Source of the DNA: Caccovicinus sp964425595
GTDB lineage: Bacteria; Bacillota; Clostridia; Lachnospirales; Lachnospiraceae
Reading direction: 5' to 3'
NCBI GenBank assembly: GCA_964425595.1
Contig: CAYRMW010000017.1
Span: 1 to 41,143 of the forward strand
DNA length: 41,143 nt
Shown here: piece by piece, positions 1 through 7,155 of the stretch
Numbering within the stretch: position 1 is the first letter of the stretch
How the letters are laid out: each line of letters opens with the position of its first letter
Notes under the pieces: model-generated
What the model was told of the DNA's origin: nothing
Databases searched by the model: none
What the model saw: the letters and a program-made list of their open reading frames with translations, nothing else
Made by a program: the position numbers and the translations under genes

Positions 1-944
1 CTTTGGCACGCTGCCTTCCTGGCCAGCGCGTGGTGTCCTTCCCGGTCAAACTCTTCCTGCCCGCTTTCCGCCTCATCCACGGCCAGGGTCAGCACGGCTT
101 CCAGCAGCCTGTCCACGCAGGCGTCCACCGCAGATTCCGTTAAACGGCCTTCCTGCACCGCGCGTACGACCTGCCTCGCGGAGTCCATGCCCGGCGTCGG
201 CATCTCCAGGTCCGACCCTGCCGCCACTCCTTTGACATGGTCATTGGACCCGCCCCAGTCTGTGATCACGATCCCGTCATAGCCCCACTCATCACGCAGG
301 ATATCCTTCAGCAGATGGAGATTTTCGTTGGCGTACGTGCCGTTTACCTGGTTGTAGCTGCTCATCAGCGCGCGGGCCTTCCCCTCCTTGATCGCGATCT
401 CGAATCCCGTCAGGTAAATTTCCCGCAGCGTCCGCTCATCCACCACCGCGTTCATCGCCATTCTCCTGAGCTCCTGGCTGTTCGCCGCGAAGTGCTTGGG
501 GCAGGCATAGCGTCCCTGGCTCTGGATCCCGCGCACGTAGCCGGCCGCCATCTTTCCGGAAAGGTAGGGATCTTCCGAGAAATACTCAAAGTTGCGTCCG
601 CACAGAGGACTTCTCTTGACATTGAGGCCCGGGCCGAGGACTACATGAACGCCCTGCACCTTTGCCTCCTTGCCAAGCGCGCTTCCGATCGCTTCTCCCA
701 GATCGGGGTCCCAGCTGTTTGCTACCGTGGCTGCCGTGGGAAAGCAGGTCGCGGGCAGGGACGGGCTTAACCCCAGGTGGTCTCCCGCGCCGGCCTGTTT
801 GCGGATGCCGTGCGGGCCATCGGAACAGTACATGGAGGGGATCCCCAGGCGTTCAAAGTTCCAGGTCTGCCACTCCCCTTTTCCGCTCAGCAGGGCGGCT
901 TTTTCTTCTAATGTCATTTTGTTTATCAATTCCTGATGCCTCAT
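1..944 (-). CDS. GH3 family beta-glucosidase (3' end outside window)
   Basis: Predicted cytoplasmic glycoside hydrolase family 3 enzyme that removes terminal beta-linked glucose or a related sugar from short glycosides. About 314 codons are visible and the frame is still open at base 1. They cover the N-terminal TIM-barrel domain: SDGPHG near residue 41, the substrate-pocket stretch CGRNFEYFSEDP (115-126), the KH pair at 150-151, and the catalytic nucleophile in ITDWGG (Asp229). No signal peptide is seen, unlike the upstream paralogue. The ATG at 944 follows AAAGGAGA with good spacing. It lies 58 nt behind the stop of the membrane-anchored GH3 gene on the same strand, so the two probably form one operon. 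Substrate specificity cannot be read from the sequence. Family assignment is secure. Confidence 0.93.
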   Translation of the reverse strand, partial: MRHQELINKMTLEEKAALLSGKGEWQTWNFERLGIPSMYCSDGPHGIRKQAGAGDHLGLSPSLPATCFPTAATVANSWDPDLGEAIGSALGKEAKVQGVHVVLGPGLNVKRSPLCGRNFEYFSEDPYLSGKMAAGYVRGIQSQGRYACPKHFAANSQELRRMAMNAVVDERTLREIYLTGFEIAIKEGKARALMSSYNQVNGTYANENLHLLKDILRDEWGYDGIVITDWGGSNDHVKGVAAGSDLEMPTPGMDSARQVVRAVQEGRLTESAVDACVDRLLEAVLTLAVDEAESGQEEFDREGHHALARKAACQ

Positions 945-1002
945 GCACAATCTCCTTTATGGCAGCAGGCTCCCGTCTTTTCCCGGAAGCCTGCCGCCAT
1001 AC

Positions 1003-3744
1003 TCACCGCTTTACGGTCTGCTCTTCTTCTGCTTTCTCTTTTTTGTAGCTTTTCCATACCAGGATCCCCAGGCCGATCAGGATGACGCCGATCACAATAT
1101 CCGCGCCGACCGCCGCCTTCTGCCAGAACGGCATCGAGGTATCCACGCCTTCTTCCTCATACATCCAGCTGTTCACTACCGTATACATCACATTCTTGCA
1201 GGCCTGTCTCTTGTATTTTACCGAGGATGCCGCATCCGGATCCTGTACCATGTTCGGACCGCCTGCATAGGTGGAAAGCATGGCGTCTACGCCGTTTGCC
1301 AGCGCCGCGTCCGCGTTCATGAATCCATGACCGTTGTTGCGGAAGTAGTCGGTCAGGGTAAAGCCTTCAAATCCCCACTCATCGCGAAGCACGGTGTTTA
1401 ACAGGTTGCTGTTCTCGCCGGCCCACTTGATGCCGATGAAGCTCCAGGAAACCATGACTGCATGAGCGTCTCCGACCTTTACGGAGATCTCGAACGGTTT
1501 CAGATAGATCTCACGGATCGCCTGCTCATTGGACCAGACGCAGACCATCTTGGCGTTCATCTCATACAGGGCAAAGTGCTTGATGTACGCGTATACGCCC
1601 TGGCTTGCGGCGCCTTTTACCGCAGCTGCGGAAATATATCCGGCCAGCGTGCCATCCTCGGAGAAATACTCATAGTTTCTCGCGCCGAACGGTGTGCGGT
1701 GCGTATTCATGCCCGGCGCGTACCAGCCGGCAATATTCATTTCGCGGCACATCTTGCCCATCATCTCGCCATATTCCTGTGTCAGATCCTGGTTCCACGT
1801 GCATGCGATCATCACCTCGACCGGGAAACCGATGGAGCCTACGCCGGTAAAGTTATTGTTGATCGCCGCCGGGCCGTCCGCGTCCACGGTAGCCACCTTT
1901 CCTATCGAATCCATAGCCGGAGTCTGGTATCCGGACAGCGCGATCATGTTCGTCATGTCGCTTACCGTCAGCTGGTCCAGGAGGGACTCCCATCGCTCAT
2001 CGTCATAATCCACTCCTCTCAGCTCAGCCAGGGTCATCCCGTTATCCGCACCGGTTACCGGCATTTCGTCGTCCTCATTAATATAGGTCGTATAATCGAA
2101 GTTGCTGTTCAGGTGGTACTGCGCCACCAGCTCATCGCTCATGATATCCGATGCCGGAGCCGCGGCTGCTTCCTCATAGTTCGCGAAACCGTCTGCTCGC
2201 GAAAGATAGGTCACATCTCCCGCTGCATCCTCAAACTGATTGACCGCAGCGATCTGATCGCTGTCTCTCTTATTATCTCCTTCATAACGGATCGTTTCAT
2301 CCACATGATACGTCTGCTGATCCAGGATCGTATGAGAATCACTGTTGATCGAGATAATATAGTCTCCTTCTTCCAGCACATAGCATCCCTCGCCCGACAT
2401 GTCATAGGATGCCAGTTCCTCTGCCGGGAAAGAAATTTCGATCGTCTGCGATTCCCCCGGCTCCAGAGTCTCCGTCTTGTCAAAGCGGATCAGGTTGGCC
2501 GACGCCTTCTCGATGCCGCCGTTGGTATACGGCGGGTTGAAATAAACCTCCACGACGTCTTTGCCTGCCATGCTGCCGGTATTCGTGACGGTCACCGTAA
2601 AGGAGATCTCCCCATCCGCAACGGTGATCTCGCACATCTCCTGGGTAAAGGTGGTGTAAGACAGTCCGTAGCCAAATGGATACTGCACCATCGACGCATA
2701 GTCGATCACGCCTTCCGCTGCAGCGGTTTCATAGTACTTATATCCGACATAGATGCCTTCCACATAGTTGACAAAGGAAGGATAGTAGATCTGCGCCATG
2801 CCGGAGTTCATCCCTTCCACTGCCATATCTTCCATGTTGGAGTAGTGCGTGTTCTCCCAGTTGTTCCACCACGGCGCGGCGGTCATATCGTAGATAAAGG
2901 TATCCGTGGTCTTTCCCGACGGATTGACTTCGCCCGTAAGGATCTTGCCCAGCGCTTCAAATCCCACATGGCCGGGGCCCTGACACCAGATCGCGGCACG
3001 GATCTGATCGTACTGGTCGATGAATCCAAGCTCCATGGGATTGGCTGCGTTGTAGATCACGATCACGTCATCAAAGTTCGAGGAGACCAGATCCACAAGC
3101 TCTGACTCCGTCCGGGAAAGCTGCAGATAATGTTCTCCCGGTTCAAAATCGTTATAACCGTTCAGTGTATTGTCATAGGACGCTTCAGTAACATCGCCCG
3201 GCATATCGTTGTGTCCTTCGCCGGCGATGCGGGAAAGGACGATAACGGCGATATCCGAAAAAGCCTTCGCATCCTCCACCAGCTCATCCGGGTAGCTGGA
3301 AACCGGCGGTTCCGTCAGGGTCCAGTTCTGGGTAGACAGCGACATCTCCGCTCTTTCCGTGGAAAACTCGTTGTAGAAGTCGACCAGGTCCTGGTTCACC
3401 GTAAAACCGGCGTCTTCCAGGCTGTCGATCAGCGAGATCTTCTCATACAGCTCATTCAGACCTCCCGATCCGGTCCCTCCGTAGGTCGGGTTCACGGATG
3501 ACCAGCCAAAGAGGTTGATATTCGACGGATCGCTGATCGGCAGGAGCCCGTCATTTTCCAGAAGGATCATGCCTTCCTCCGCGATCTGGTACGCCACCTC
3601 AATGGCCTCATTCGTCGTCTCTTCGCTCACCTGCCCGCTTCCTGTCGCCAGGTTGATCATCGCCGACATGGGGCCAAGGCAGATCATGTTCACAATGATC
3701 ACCAGAACCAGGACCATGCTGAGCCCGGAATATTTTCGGATCAT
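1003..3744 (-). CDS. Membrane-anchored GH3 beta-glucosidase with swapped domain order (5' end frameshifted)
   Basis: The readable frame gives 913 residues. The domains are permuted compared with ordinary GH3. The C-type alpha/beta sandwich comes first (residues about 45-340, with a glycine-rich GGTGSGG loop), then a fibronectin-III-like segment (about 370-470), then the TIM barrel (about 560-840) with RNYEYFSEDG and the nucleophile in LTDYF (Asp799). Such reversed order is known for some ruminal Clostridia beta-glucosidases. A hydrophobic segment lies near residues 6-26, and a second one near 882-900 is followed by a Lys/Glu-rich tail, so the catalytic part probably sits outside the membrane. 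The ATG at 3744 has no good ribosome site. The true start is probably ATG 3883 in another frame (see next entry). It is co-directional with the downstream GH3 gene and sits behind a LytTR-type regulatory pair. Confidence 0.88.
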   Translation of the reverse strand: MIRKYSGLSMVLVLVIIVNMICLGPMSAMINLATGSGQVSEETTNEAIEVAYQIAEEGMILLENDGLLPISDPSNINLFGWSSVNPTYGGTGSGGLNELYEKISLIDSLEDAGFTVNQDLVDFYNEFSTERAEMSLSTQNWTLTEPPVSSYPDELVEDAKAFSDIAVIVLSRIAGEGHNDMPGDVTEASYDNTLNGYNDFEPGEHYLQLSRTESELVDLVSSNFDDVIVIYNAANPMELGFIDQYDQIRAAIWCQGPGHVGFEALGKILTGEVNPSGKTTDTFIYDMTAAPWWNNWENTHYSNMEDMAVEGMNSGMAQIYYPSFVNYVEGIYVGYKYYETAAAEGVIDYASMVQYPFGYGLSYTTFTQEMCEITVADGEISFTVTVTNTGSMAGKDVVEVYFNPPYTNGGIEKASANLIRFDKTETLEPGESQTIEISFPAEELASYDMSGEGCYVLEEGDYIISINSDSHTILDQQTYHVDETIRYEGDNKRDSDQIAAVNQFEDAAGDVTYLSRADGFANYEEAAAAPASDIMSDELVAQYHLNSNFDYTTYINEDDEMPVTGADNGMTLAELRGVDYDDERWESLLDQLTVSDMTNMIALSGYQTPAMDSIGKVATVDADGPAAINNNFTGVGSIGFPVEVMIACTWNQDLTQEYGEMMGKMCREMNIAGWYAPGMNTHRTPFGARNYEYFSEDGTLAGYISAAAVKGAASQGVYAYIKHFALYEMNAKMVCVWSNEQAIREIYLKPFEISVKVGDAHAVMVSWSFIGIKWAGENSNLLNTVLRDEWGFEGFTLTDYFRNNGHGFMNADAALANGVDAMLSTYAGGPNMVQDPDAASSVKYKRQACKNVMYTVVNSWMYEEEGVDTSMPFWQKAAVGADIVIGVILIGLGILVWKSYKKEKAEEEQTVKR

Positions 3745-3883
3745 CCGTTTTTTTGCTCTTTTTTGCCTTCCTGCAGGCGATCATCACCACGATCGCGATC
3801 ACCCAGAGCGCGGCCAGCGCTTCCAGATACGGCGCACATGTCTGCAGAGCGCCAATCACGTCTTCCCATTGAATAGCAATCAT
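3745..3883 (-). pseudogene. Out-of-frame N-terminal segment of the membrane-anchored GH3 gene
   Basis: An ATG at 3883, preceded by GGAAGGAG at ideal spacing, opens a frame encoding a membrane segment (residues about 18-38, ending MIACRK) and a Lys-rich stretch. It then passes into a frame with no recognisable product. Reading +1 at the A6/A7 homopolymers (3748-3754 and 3759-3764) would join it exactly to the 913-residue GH3 frame, giving a protein with two N-terminal transmembrane helices. Shadow coding continues in this frame to 3608 but looks meaningless. Possible explanations are a sequencing error, a genuine inactivating indel, phase variation, or slippage. The sequence alone does not decide. 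Confidence 0.7.
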
Positions 3884-3889
3884 AATTTT

Positions 3890-3897
3890 CTCCTTCC
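3890..3897 (-). promoter_or_regulatory. Ribosome binding site deciding the GH3 start
   Basis: On the minus strand GGAAGGAG lies 6 nt before the ATG at 3883. No comparable site precedes the in-frame ATG at 3744. This supports translation starting upstream, in the other frame. Confidence 0.75.
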
Positions 3898-3967
3898 CAC
3901 ATCATTTTTATCGCTCATATCCCTGGAAACGGCCGCCTTTCGACGGCCTGTCTCATCAGCTGCGATC

Positions 3968-3976
3968 AATATATCA
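3968..3976 (-). promoter_or_regulatory. Extended -10 promoter for the GH3 operon
   Basis: Minus-strand TGATATATT fits an extended -10 element (TGn plus TATATT). The -35 position (about 3991-3996, GTAAAA) is poor, as expected for an activator-dependent promoter. It would give an untranslated leader of roughly 75-80 nt before the ATG at 3883. It lies just downstream of the direct repeat at 4005-4035. Confidence 0.45.
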
Positions 3977-4004
3977 TGATTTTACGCGGTTTTTACATTT
4001 TTTA

Positions 4005-4035
4005 CACAAACCGTTCATTTTCTGCATAAACGGTT
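4005..4035 (-). promoter_or_regulatory. Direct repeat resembling a LytTR-regulator binding site
   Basis: Minus-strand AACCGTTTATG (4035-4025) and AACGGTTTGTG (4015-4005) form an 11-bp direct repeat with 9 matches, spaced 20 bp start to start, close to two helical turns. LytTR proteins such as AgrA bind paired direct repeats of about 9 bp on one DNA face. The cores also form an inverted repeat (4008-4015 with 4029-4036). It sits between the terminator of the regulator operon and the GH3 promoter. The link to the neighbouring LytTR protein is inferred. Confidence 0.5.
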
Positions 4036-4056
4036 TTTCGTTCCGTCAATCTTTGC

Positions 4057-4098
4057 AAAAAAAGCGCGCGAAATTGTGTGTTTTGCACAATTCGCGCG
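4057..4098 (-). terminator. Rho-independent terminator after the sensor kinase gene
   Basis: On the minus strand, CGCGCGAATTGTG pairs with CACAATTTCGCGCG (one bulged T) around a short A-rich loop and is followed by seven Ts. It lies 10 nt beyond the kinase stop codon. It separates the regulator transcript from the GH3 operon. Confidence 0.85.
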
Positions 4099-4107
4099 TA
4101 TCGGCTC

Positions 4108-5437
4108 TTATGAGATTTCTCTTGGTATCAGAATGCGCAGGCAGAACCAGTTGTTTTCCGTACCGATCTGCACTTCCCCTTTGTATTTGCGCACCGTATA
4201 CCGGAGGCTCTTTAACCCGTATCCGTGCAGGCTTTTCTCGCTTTTTGTCGTCACCGGCATCCCGTTTGAAAAAGCGATGTCGCCTTCAAAATAATTCTCA
4301 AACCGTATGATCAGGAAGCTTTTCTCAGAAAAGGCATCCACATGGATCGTCCTCCTGCTGTGATCCCTGATCTTTAACTCACTTTCGATCGCGTTGTCCA
4401 GGGCATTCCCGAAAATGGAGCAGATATCCATGACATTCATAAAATCAAACAAGGCGCCGTCGACTACGCAGGTCATTTCGATCTGATGCTGCATGCAGTG
4501 CAGCCGTTTGCTGGTCAGAAGAGTATCTAGGACCTGGTTGCCTGTCTTGTTCAGCGCTTCATACTCATGGATCTCCTGCTCCAGCTTGTCCAGATATTCA
4601 TGGCGCTGCGCGTCATTTCCATCCGCCCGGAGTGCAATGAGGTGATTCTTCAGATCATGGTAGCGGTAATTGATCAGATCTACCGTTCTCTGCGCCTGTT
4701 TATACTGTTCGTACTGGCTATGCAGGATGGTCTGGATTACCTGCAGCTCCCGCTGGATCTGGGCCGACCTCCACTGCGACTGATAAGCATAAAGGATCGC
4801 CACTCCTCCAAGATCAACCAGTGTCCTCATATTAAAGATCTCCAGGCTGTCCCTTCCGGAAAACGGCAGGTTTACCGTATAAAACCCCAGGTTGCTGACC
4901 GCGAAGATCAGCACAGCGGTGATGACCACCGTGATCATCTCTCTTTTGGAAACCGTCAGCTCCTCATCAGACGAGAAGATGCTCCGGTCGAGCTTCCATA
5001 TGATAAAAAAGAGCGGACTGAATACGAGTATGACTACTATCATCCTCCAGAAAAAAACGGCCCTGCCGGAACAGATCCTGGATATAGCACCAGATCTGCC
5101 ACGCAAACGACGCCGCGAACTCGGAGGTAATAAACGCACTTCCGCAGCAGCAGATCACAACATTCCGCTCCGCTTCCGTACTGACGCGGAGAAAAGCGTA
5201 CATCAGGAGGACCGCACCCAGCATACACAGGTTCCACAAGATCCCGTCAAGCCCATCGGTCACGACCAGGTAAACGCTCTGCAGGAGCAAAAAGAACAGG
5301 CTGACGATCAGAAAACGCAACCGGCTCATTTTCGGCCGCATGGAAAGGATGCAGACAAAACAGGACAGCCATTCGGCACATGCGGTAAGGATGCGGGGGA
5401 TATCCGGAAACGAGGTGATCCAGGTTGTTGCCATCAT
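4108..5437 (-). CDS. AgrC-like GHKL sensor histidine kinase, interrupted by a frameshift
   Basis: Membrane sensor kinase, partner of the LytTR regulator just upstream. The start ATG at 5437 has a GGAGAGG ribosome site and would overlap the regulator stop in a restored frame. The first frame (to about 5058) carries several hydrophobic helices. The second frame (about 5050 to 4108) carries two more helices, a coiled region, the phospho-acceptor motif YHDLKNHL, and the ATP-binding N-box NALDNAIE followed by HGYGLKSL. The frames meet at a T7 run on the minus strand (5051-5057), and removing one T joins them cleanly. As read, no single frame encodes the whole kinase. This is a sequencing error, a recent mutation or a slippery site. 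GHKL kinases of this class usually sense peptides or small extracellular molecules. The ligand here is unknown. Confidence 0.85.
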
Positions 5438-6140
5438 GACCTCTCCCCCAGTATCTGGTCAGTTCCTGCATAAACGGTTTCATGCGGGAACGGCTGATCA
5501 GGAGATTTTCCCCGCGGACAACGGCATACTTATCCTTCACGCCGTCGACATGTTCCAGATTAACCAGATAGCATTTATTGATCTTGACAAACGACATCTT
5601 TTCCATGACCGGCTCCACCGATTTCAGCGTGGCCGAAGAGACTGCCGGGCCATCTTTCATATGGTAGATCAGGTTGTGTCCTTCGCTCTCTATATAGTAG
5701 ATATCCGAAAGTGCCACCCTCATCACCCCGCCTTTGACGGCGATCGTGATCCACTGTTCTCTGCGCTTTTTCAGCTTGACCACCGCGCGCGTCAGCTTCT
5801 GATAAAAGATAAAATACGATACCGGCTTCAGGATATAATCCAGCGCGCCGACTTCATATCCACGGATGGCATACTGCGGCGTGTTGGTGATAAAGATGAT
5901 AAAGACCGAAGAATCCACTTCCCGGATCTCCTCAGCCGCAGTCATCCCGTCGATAAACTTCATCTCGATATCCATCAGGATGATATCAAACTGAGCGCGG
6001 TAAAACGCGGCGATCTCGTCCCCGTCATGATAGACCGTAACCTCGATCTGCTCACCGGATTCCTGTTTATACCTCTCCAGATAATCTTTCAGCACAGAGA
6101 TGTAACTTTCTTCATCTTCCACGATCGCTATCCTCAACAT
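5247..6140 (-). CDS. LytTR-family response regulator (probable frameshift at C-terminus)
   Basis: Two-component response regulator: receiver domain at residues 1-120 with acidic EDEE near residue 8, phospho-acceptor Asp57 in LMDIEM and Lys105 in LKPVS, then a LytTR DNA-binding domain (about 130-230; IYYIES, FVKINKCYLVN). Its start ATG follows GGGGGAAG and lies 26 nt after the HxlR stop. The homologous part ends at RYW near residue 231. The remaining 65 residues as read are an out-of-frame overrun into the kinase gene. Adding one G to the G5 run at 5445-5449 would end the protein at WGERS with TGA at 5434-5436, overlapping the kinase ATG as paired genes usually do. Likely target: the direct repeat at 4005-4035. 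Confidence 0.9.
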   Translation of the reverse strand: MLRIAIVEDEESYISVLKDYLERYKQESGEQIEVTVYHDGDEIAAFYRAQFDIILMDIEMKFIDGMTAAEEIREVDSSVFIIFITNTPQYAIRGYEVGALDYILKPVSYFIFYQKLTRAVVKLKKRREQWITIAVKGGVMRVALSDIYYIESEGHNLIYHMKDGPAVSSATLKSVEPVMEKMSFVKINKCYLVNLEHVDGVKDKYAVVRGENLLISRSRMKPFMQELTRYWGRGHDGNNLDHLVSGYPPHPYRMCRMAVLFCLHPFHAAENEPVAFSDRQPVLFAPAERLPGRDRWA

Positions 6141-6166
6141 ACGCTTCCCCCGTTTTTCTCCAAAAG

Positions 6167-6505
6167 CTAGTGCAGTCCTTTATCGATCGTTCCCTGGTAG
6201 TGCAGACCCCACCGCTCCATTTCTTTGATGATCGGACGCATCGATTCGCCTAATTCACTCAACGAATACTCCACTCTCGGCGGAACTTCCGGATAGGCCG
6301 TCCGCGTGATGATGCCATCCGCTTCCATGGAACGCAGACTGTCCGTCAGGACCTTCTGGCTTATCCCCTCCAGATCTTTCTGCAGCTCATTAAACCGCCA
6401 GGGCCTTTGGAGAAGGTTCCGTATGATCAGCAGCTTCCATTTGCTTCCAATCAGCTGGACGGTCGTCGCTACAGGACAGGCCGGCAGTTCATCTTTTGTT
6501 TTCAT
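6167..6505 (-). CDS. HxlR-family winged-helix transcriptional regulator
   Basis: Small (112 aa) MarR-like winged-helix DNA-binding protein. The start ATG at 6505 is chosen because GGAGGTGC sits 7 nt before it; upstream in-frame codons lack this. Visible family hallmarks are CPVATTVQLIGSKWK at the N-terminus (Cys10), the recognition region with ELQKDLEGISQKVL, and a wing with YPEVPPRVEYSL. In relatives such as YodB and HypR the N-terminal Cys senses electrophiles or disulfide stress. Whether Cys10 does so here is inference. It is divergent from the ACGX peptide operon, which it may control, and is followed 26 nt later by the LytTR regulator, so it may also be co-transcribed with that pair. Confidence 0.93.
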   Translation of the reverse strand: MKTKDELPACPVATTVQLIGSKWKLLIIRNLLQRPWRFNELQKDLEGISQKVLTDSLRSMEADGIITRTAYPEVPPRVEYSLSELGESMRPIIKEMERWGLHYQGTIDKGLH

Positions 6506-6554
6506 TCGTACAGCACCTCCAAAAATGCAGTCATCGATCGGTCTTCTATGCTCC

Positions 6555-6583
6555 ATTTTACTGTAACCGCCGCAAAGAATCAA
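6555..6583 (-). promoter_or_regulatory. Sigma-A-type promoter for the HxlR gene
   Basis: Minus-strand TTGATT and TAAAAT are separated by 17 bp, about 50 nt before the HxlR ATG. The intergenic region also holds a GGCCGGC inverted repeat at 6592-6613 of unknown meaning. Confidence 0.5.
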
Positions 6584-6668
6584 GAGGACAAGGCCGGCTC
6601 TTCCAGGCCGGCCGGGCATCTTGTCGCCCTCTTTTCCTGCGGCGCAAGGGTTACAAAAAGGTGCGTAC

Positions 6669-6696
6669 TTGCCTGGACCGGACAAATCAGTACAAT
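6669..6696 (+). promoter_or_regulatory. Promoter for the ACGX peptide operon, with a GTAC inverted element
   Basis: TTGCCT (6669-6674) and TACAAT (6691-6696) are spaced 16 bp. GTAC occurs at 6666 and again at 6689-6692, one overlapping each promoter element, as expected for a repressor-controlled site. Assigning these to the HxlR protein is a guess based on the divergent layout. Confidence 0.5.
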
Positions 6697-6748
6697 AAAG
6701 ATACAGGATGCCCGCGCGCGCCCTGAATACGTATTGGAGGTGACAACG

Positions 6749-6997
6749 ATGGCACTTTCTAACCTGTACGGATGGAACCGGAAGATGGAGGCAGCCCCCG
6801 CTGCAGCCTGCGGCTCCGCTTGCGGAGCCGGTGACAAGCCGGCCGAGCAGCCGGCAGCCTGCGGTGCTGCTGACAAACCGGCCGAGCAGCCGGCAGCCTG
6901 CGGCGCTGCTGACAAACCCGCTGAGGCGCCGGCAGCCTGCGGCGCTGCCGATCAGCCGGCCGAAGCACCCGCAGCCTGCGGCGCAGCCGACAAGTAA
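6749..6997 (+). CDS. ACGX-type Cys-repeat RiPP precursor peptide
   Basis: Encodes 82 residues: a short N-terminal leader-like part (MALSNLYGWNRKMEA) followed by Ala/Pro/Glu-rich repeats. It carries six cysteines at positions 21, 25, 38, 51, 64 and 77, each within an Ala-Cys-Gly motif. It begins with ACGSACGA and then uses a 13-residue repeat with consensus ACGAADKPAEQPA. The ATG follows GGAGGTGA with 5-nt spacing, so this is a real gene despite its repetitive sequence. It resembles the ACGX-repeat peptides that are paired with a radical SAM/SPASM maturase, and such a maturase is the next gene. Expected role: ribosomally made, post-translationally modified peptide, probably with Cys-based thioether crosslinks. 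Its final activity (signal, antimicrobial, metal or thiol function) is unknown. No Gly-Gly cleavage site or dedicated exporter is seen nearby. Confidence 0.88.
   Translation: MALSNLYGWNRKMEAAPAAACGSACGAGDKPAEQPAACGAADKPAEQPAACGAADKPAEAPAACGAADQPAEAPAACGAADK
6818..6994 (+). repeat. 39-bp in-frame tandem repeat in the precursor gene
   Basis: Four full units begin at 6818, 6857, 6896 and 6935, and a partial unit ends at 6994. Each unit encodes 13 residues starting with Ala-Cys-Gly. Units are nearly identical in DNA as well as protein, which points to recent expansion and possible copy-number variation between strains. Confidence 0.9.
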
Positions 6998-7018
6998 TCG
7001 GTTTCCTTCCCATTGAAC

Positions 7019-7052
7019 ACGTTCCCGGCAGGAAGAGTCCTGCCGGGAACGT
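7019..7052 (+). other. Perfect 15-bp hairpin between peptide and maturase genes
   Basis: ACGTTCCCGGCAGGA and TCCTGCCGGGAACGT are exact complements around the loop AGAG. No T-run follows, so it is not a classical terminator. In peptide operons such a hairpin can protect the abundant precursor mRNA or lower downstream expression. That role is inferred from position only. Confidence 0.8.
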
Positions 7053-7155
7053 CCGAATGATCACCCGGGATGCAGGACGCTTTTGCCCGGCTTACTGCCG
7101 GAAGGAAGAGACCCGGACCCGGGGATTTACATAAAGCCAAGAAGGGACAGATAAG

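Noticed and set aside
1462..3105. Long plus-strand open frame of 547 codons
   Set aside because: It lies wholly antisense to the GH3 gene, is rich in His/Arg/Val as expected of a shadow, and has no ribosome site or domain.
5139..5139. ATG at 5139 as the kinase start
   Set aside because: The first 30 residues from it are Arg/Ser-rich shadow sequence; the membrane helices upstream are in the frame starting at 5437.
6818..6994. Regular repeats suggesting a CRISPR array
   Set aside because: Units are contiguous 39-bp coding repeats with no unique spacers, in frame with a gene that has a strong ribosome site.
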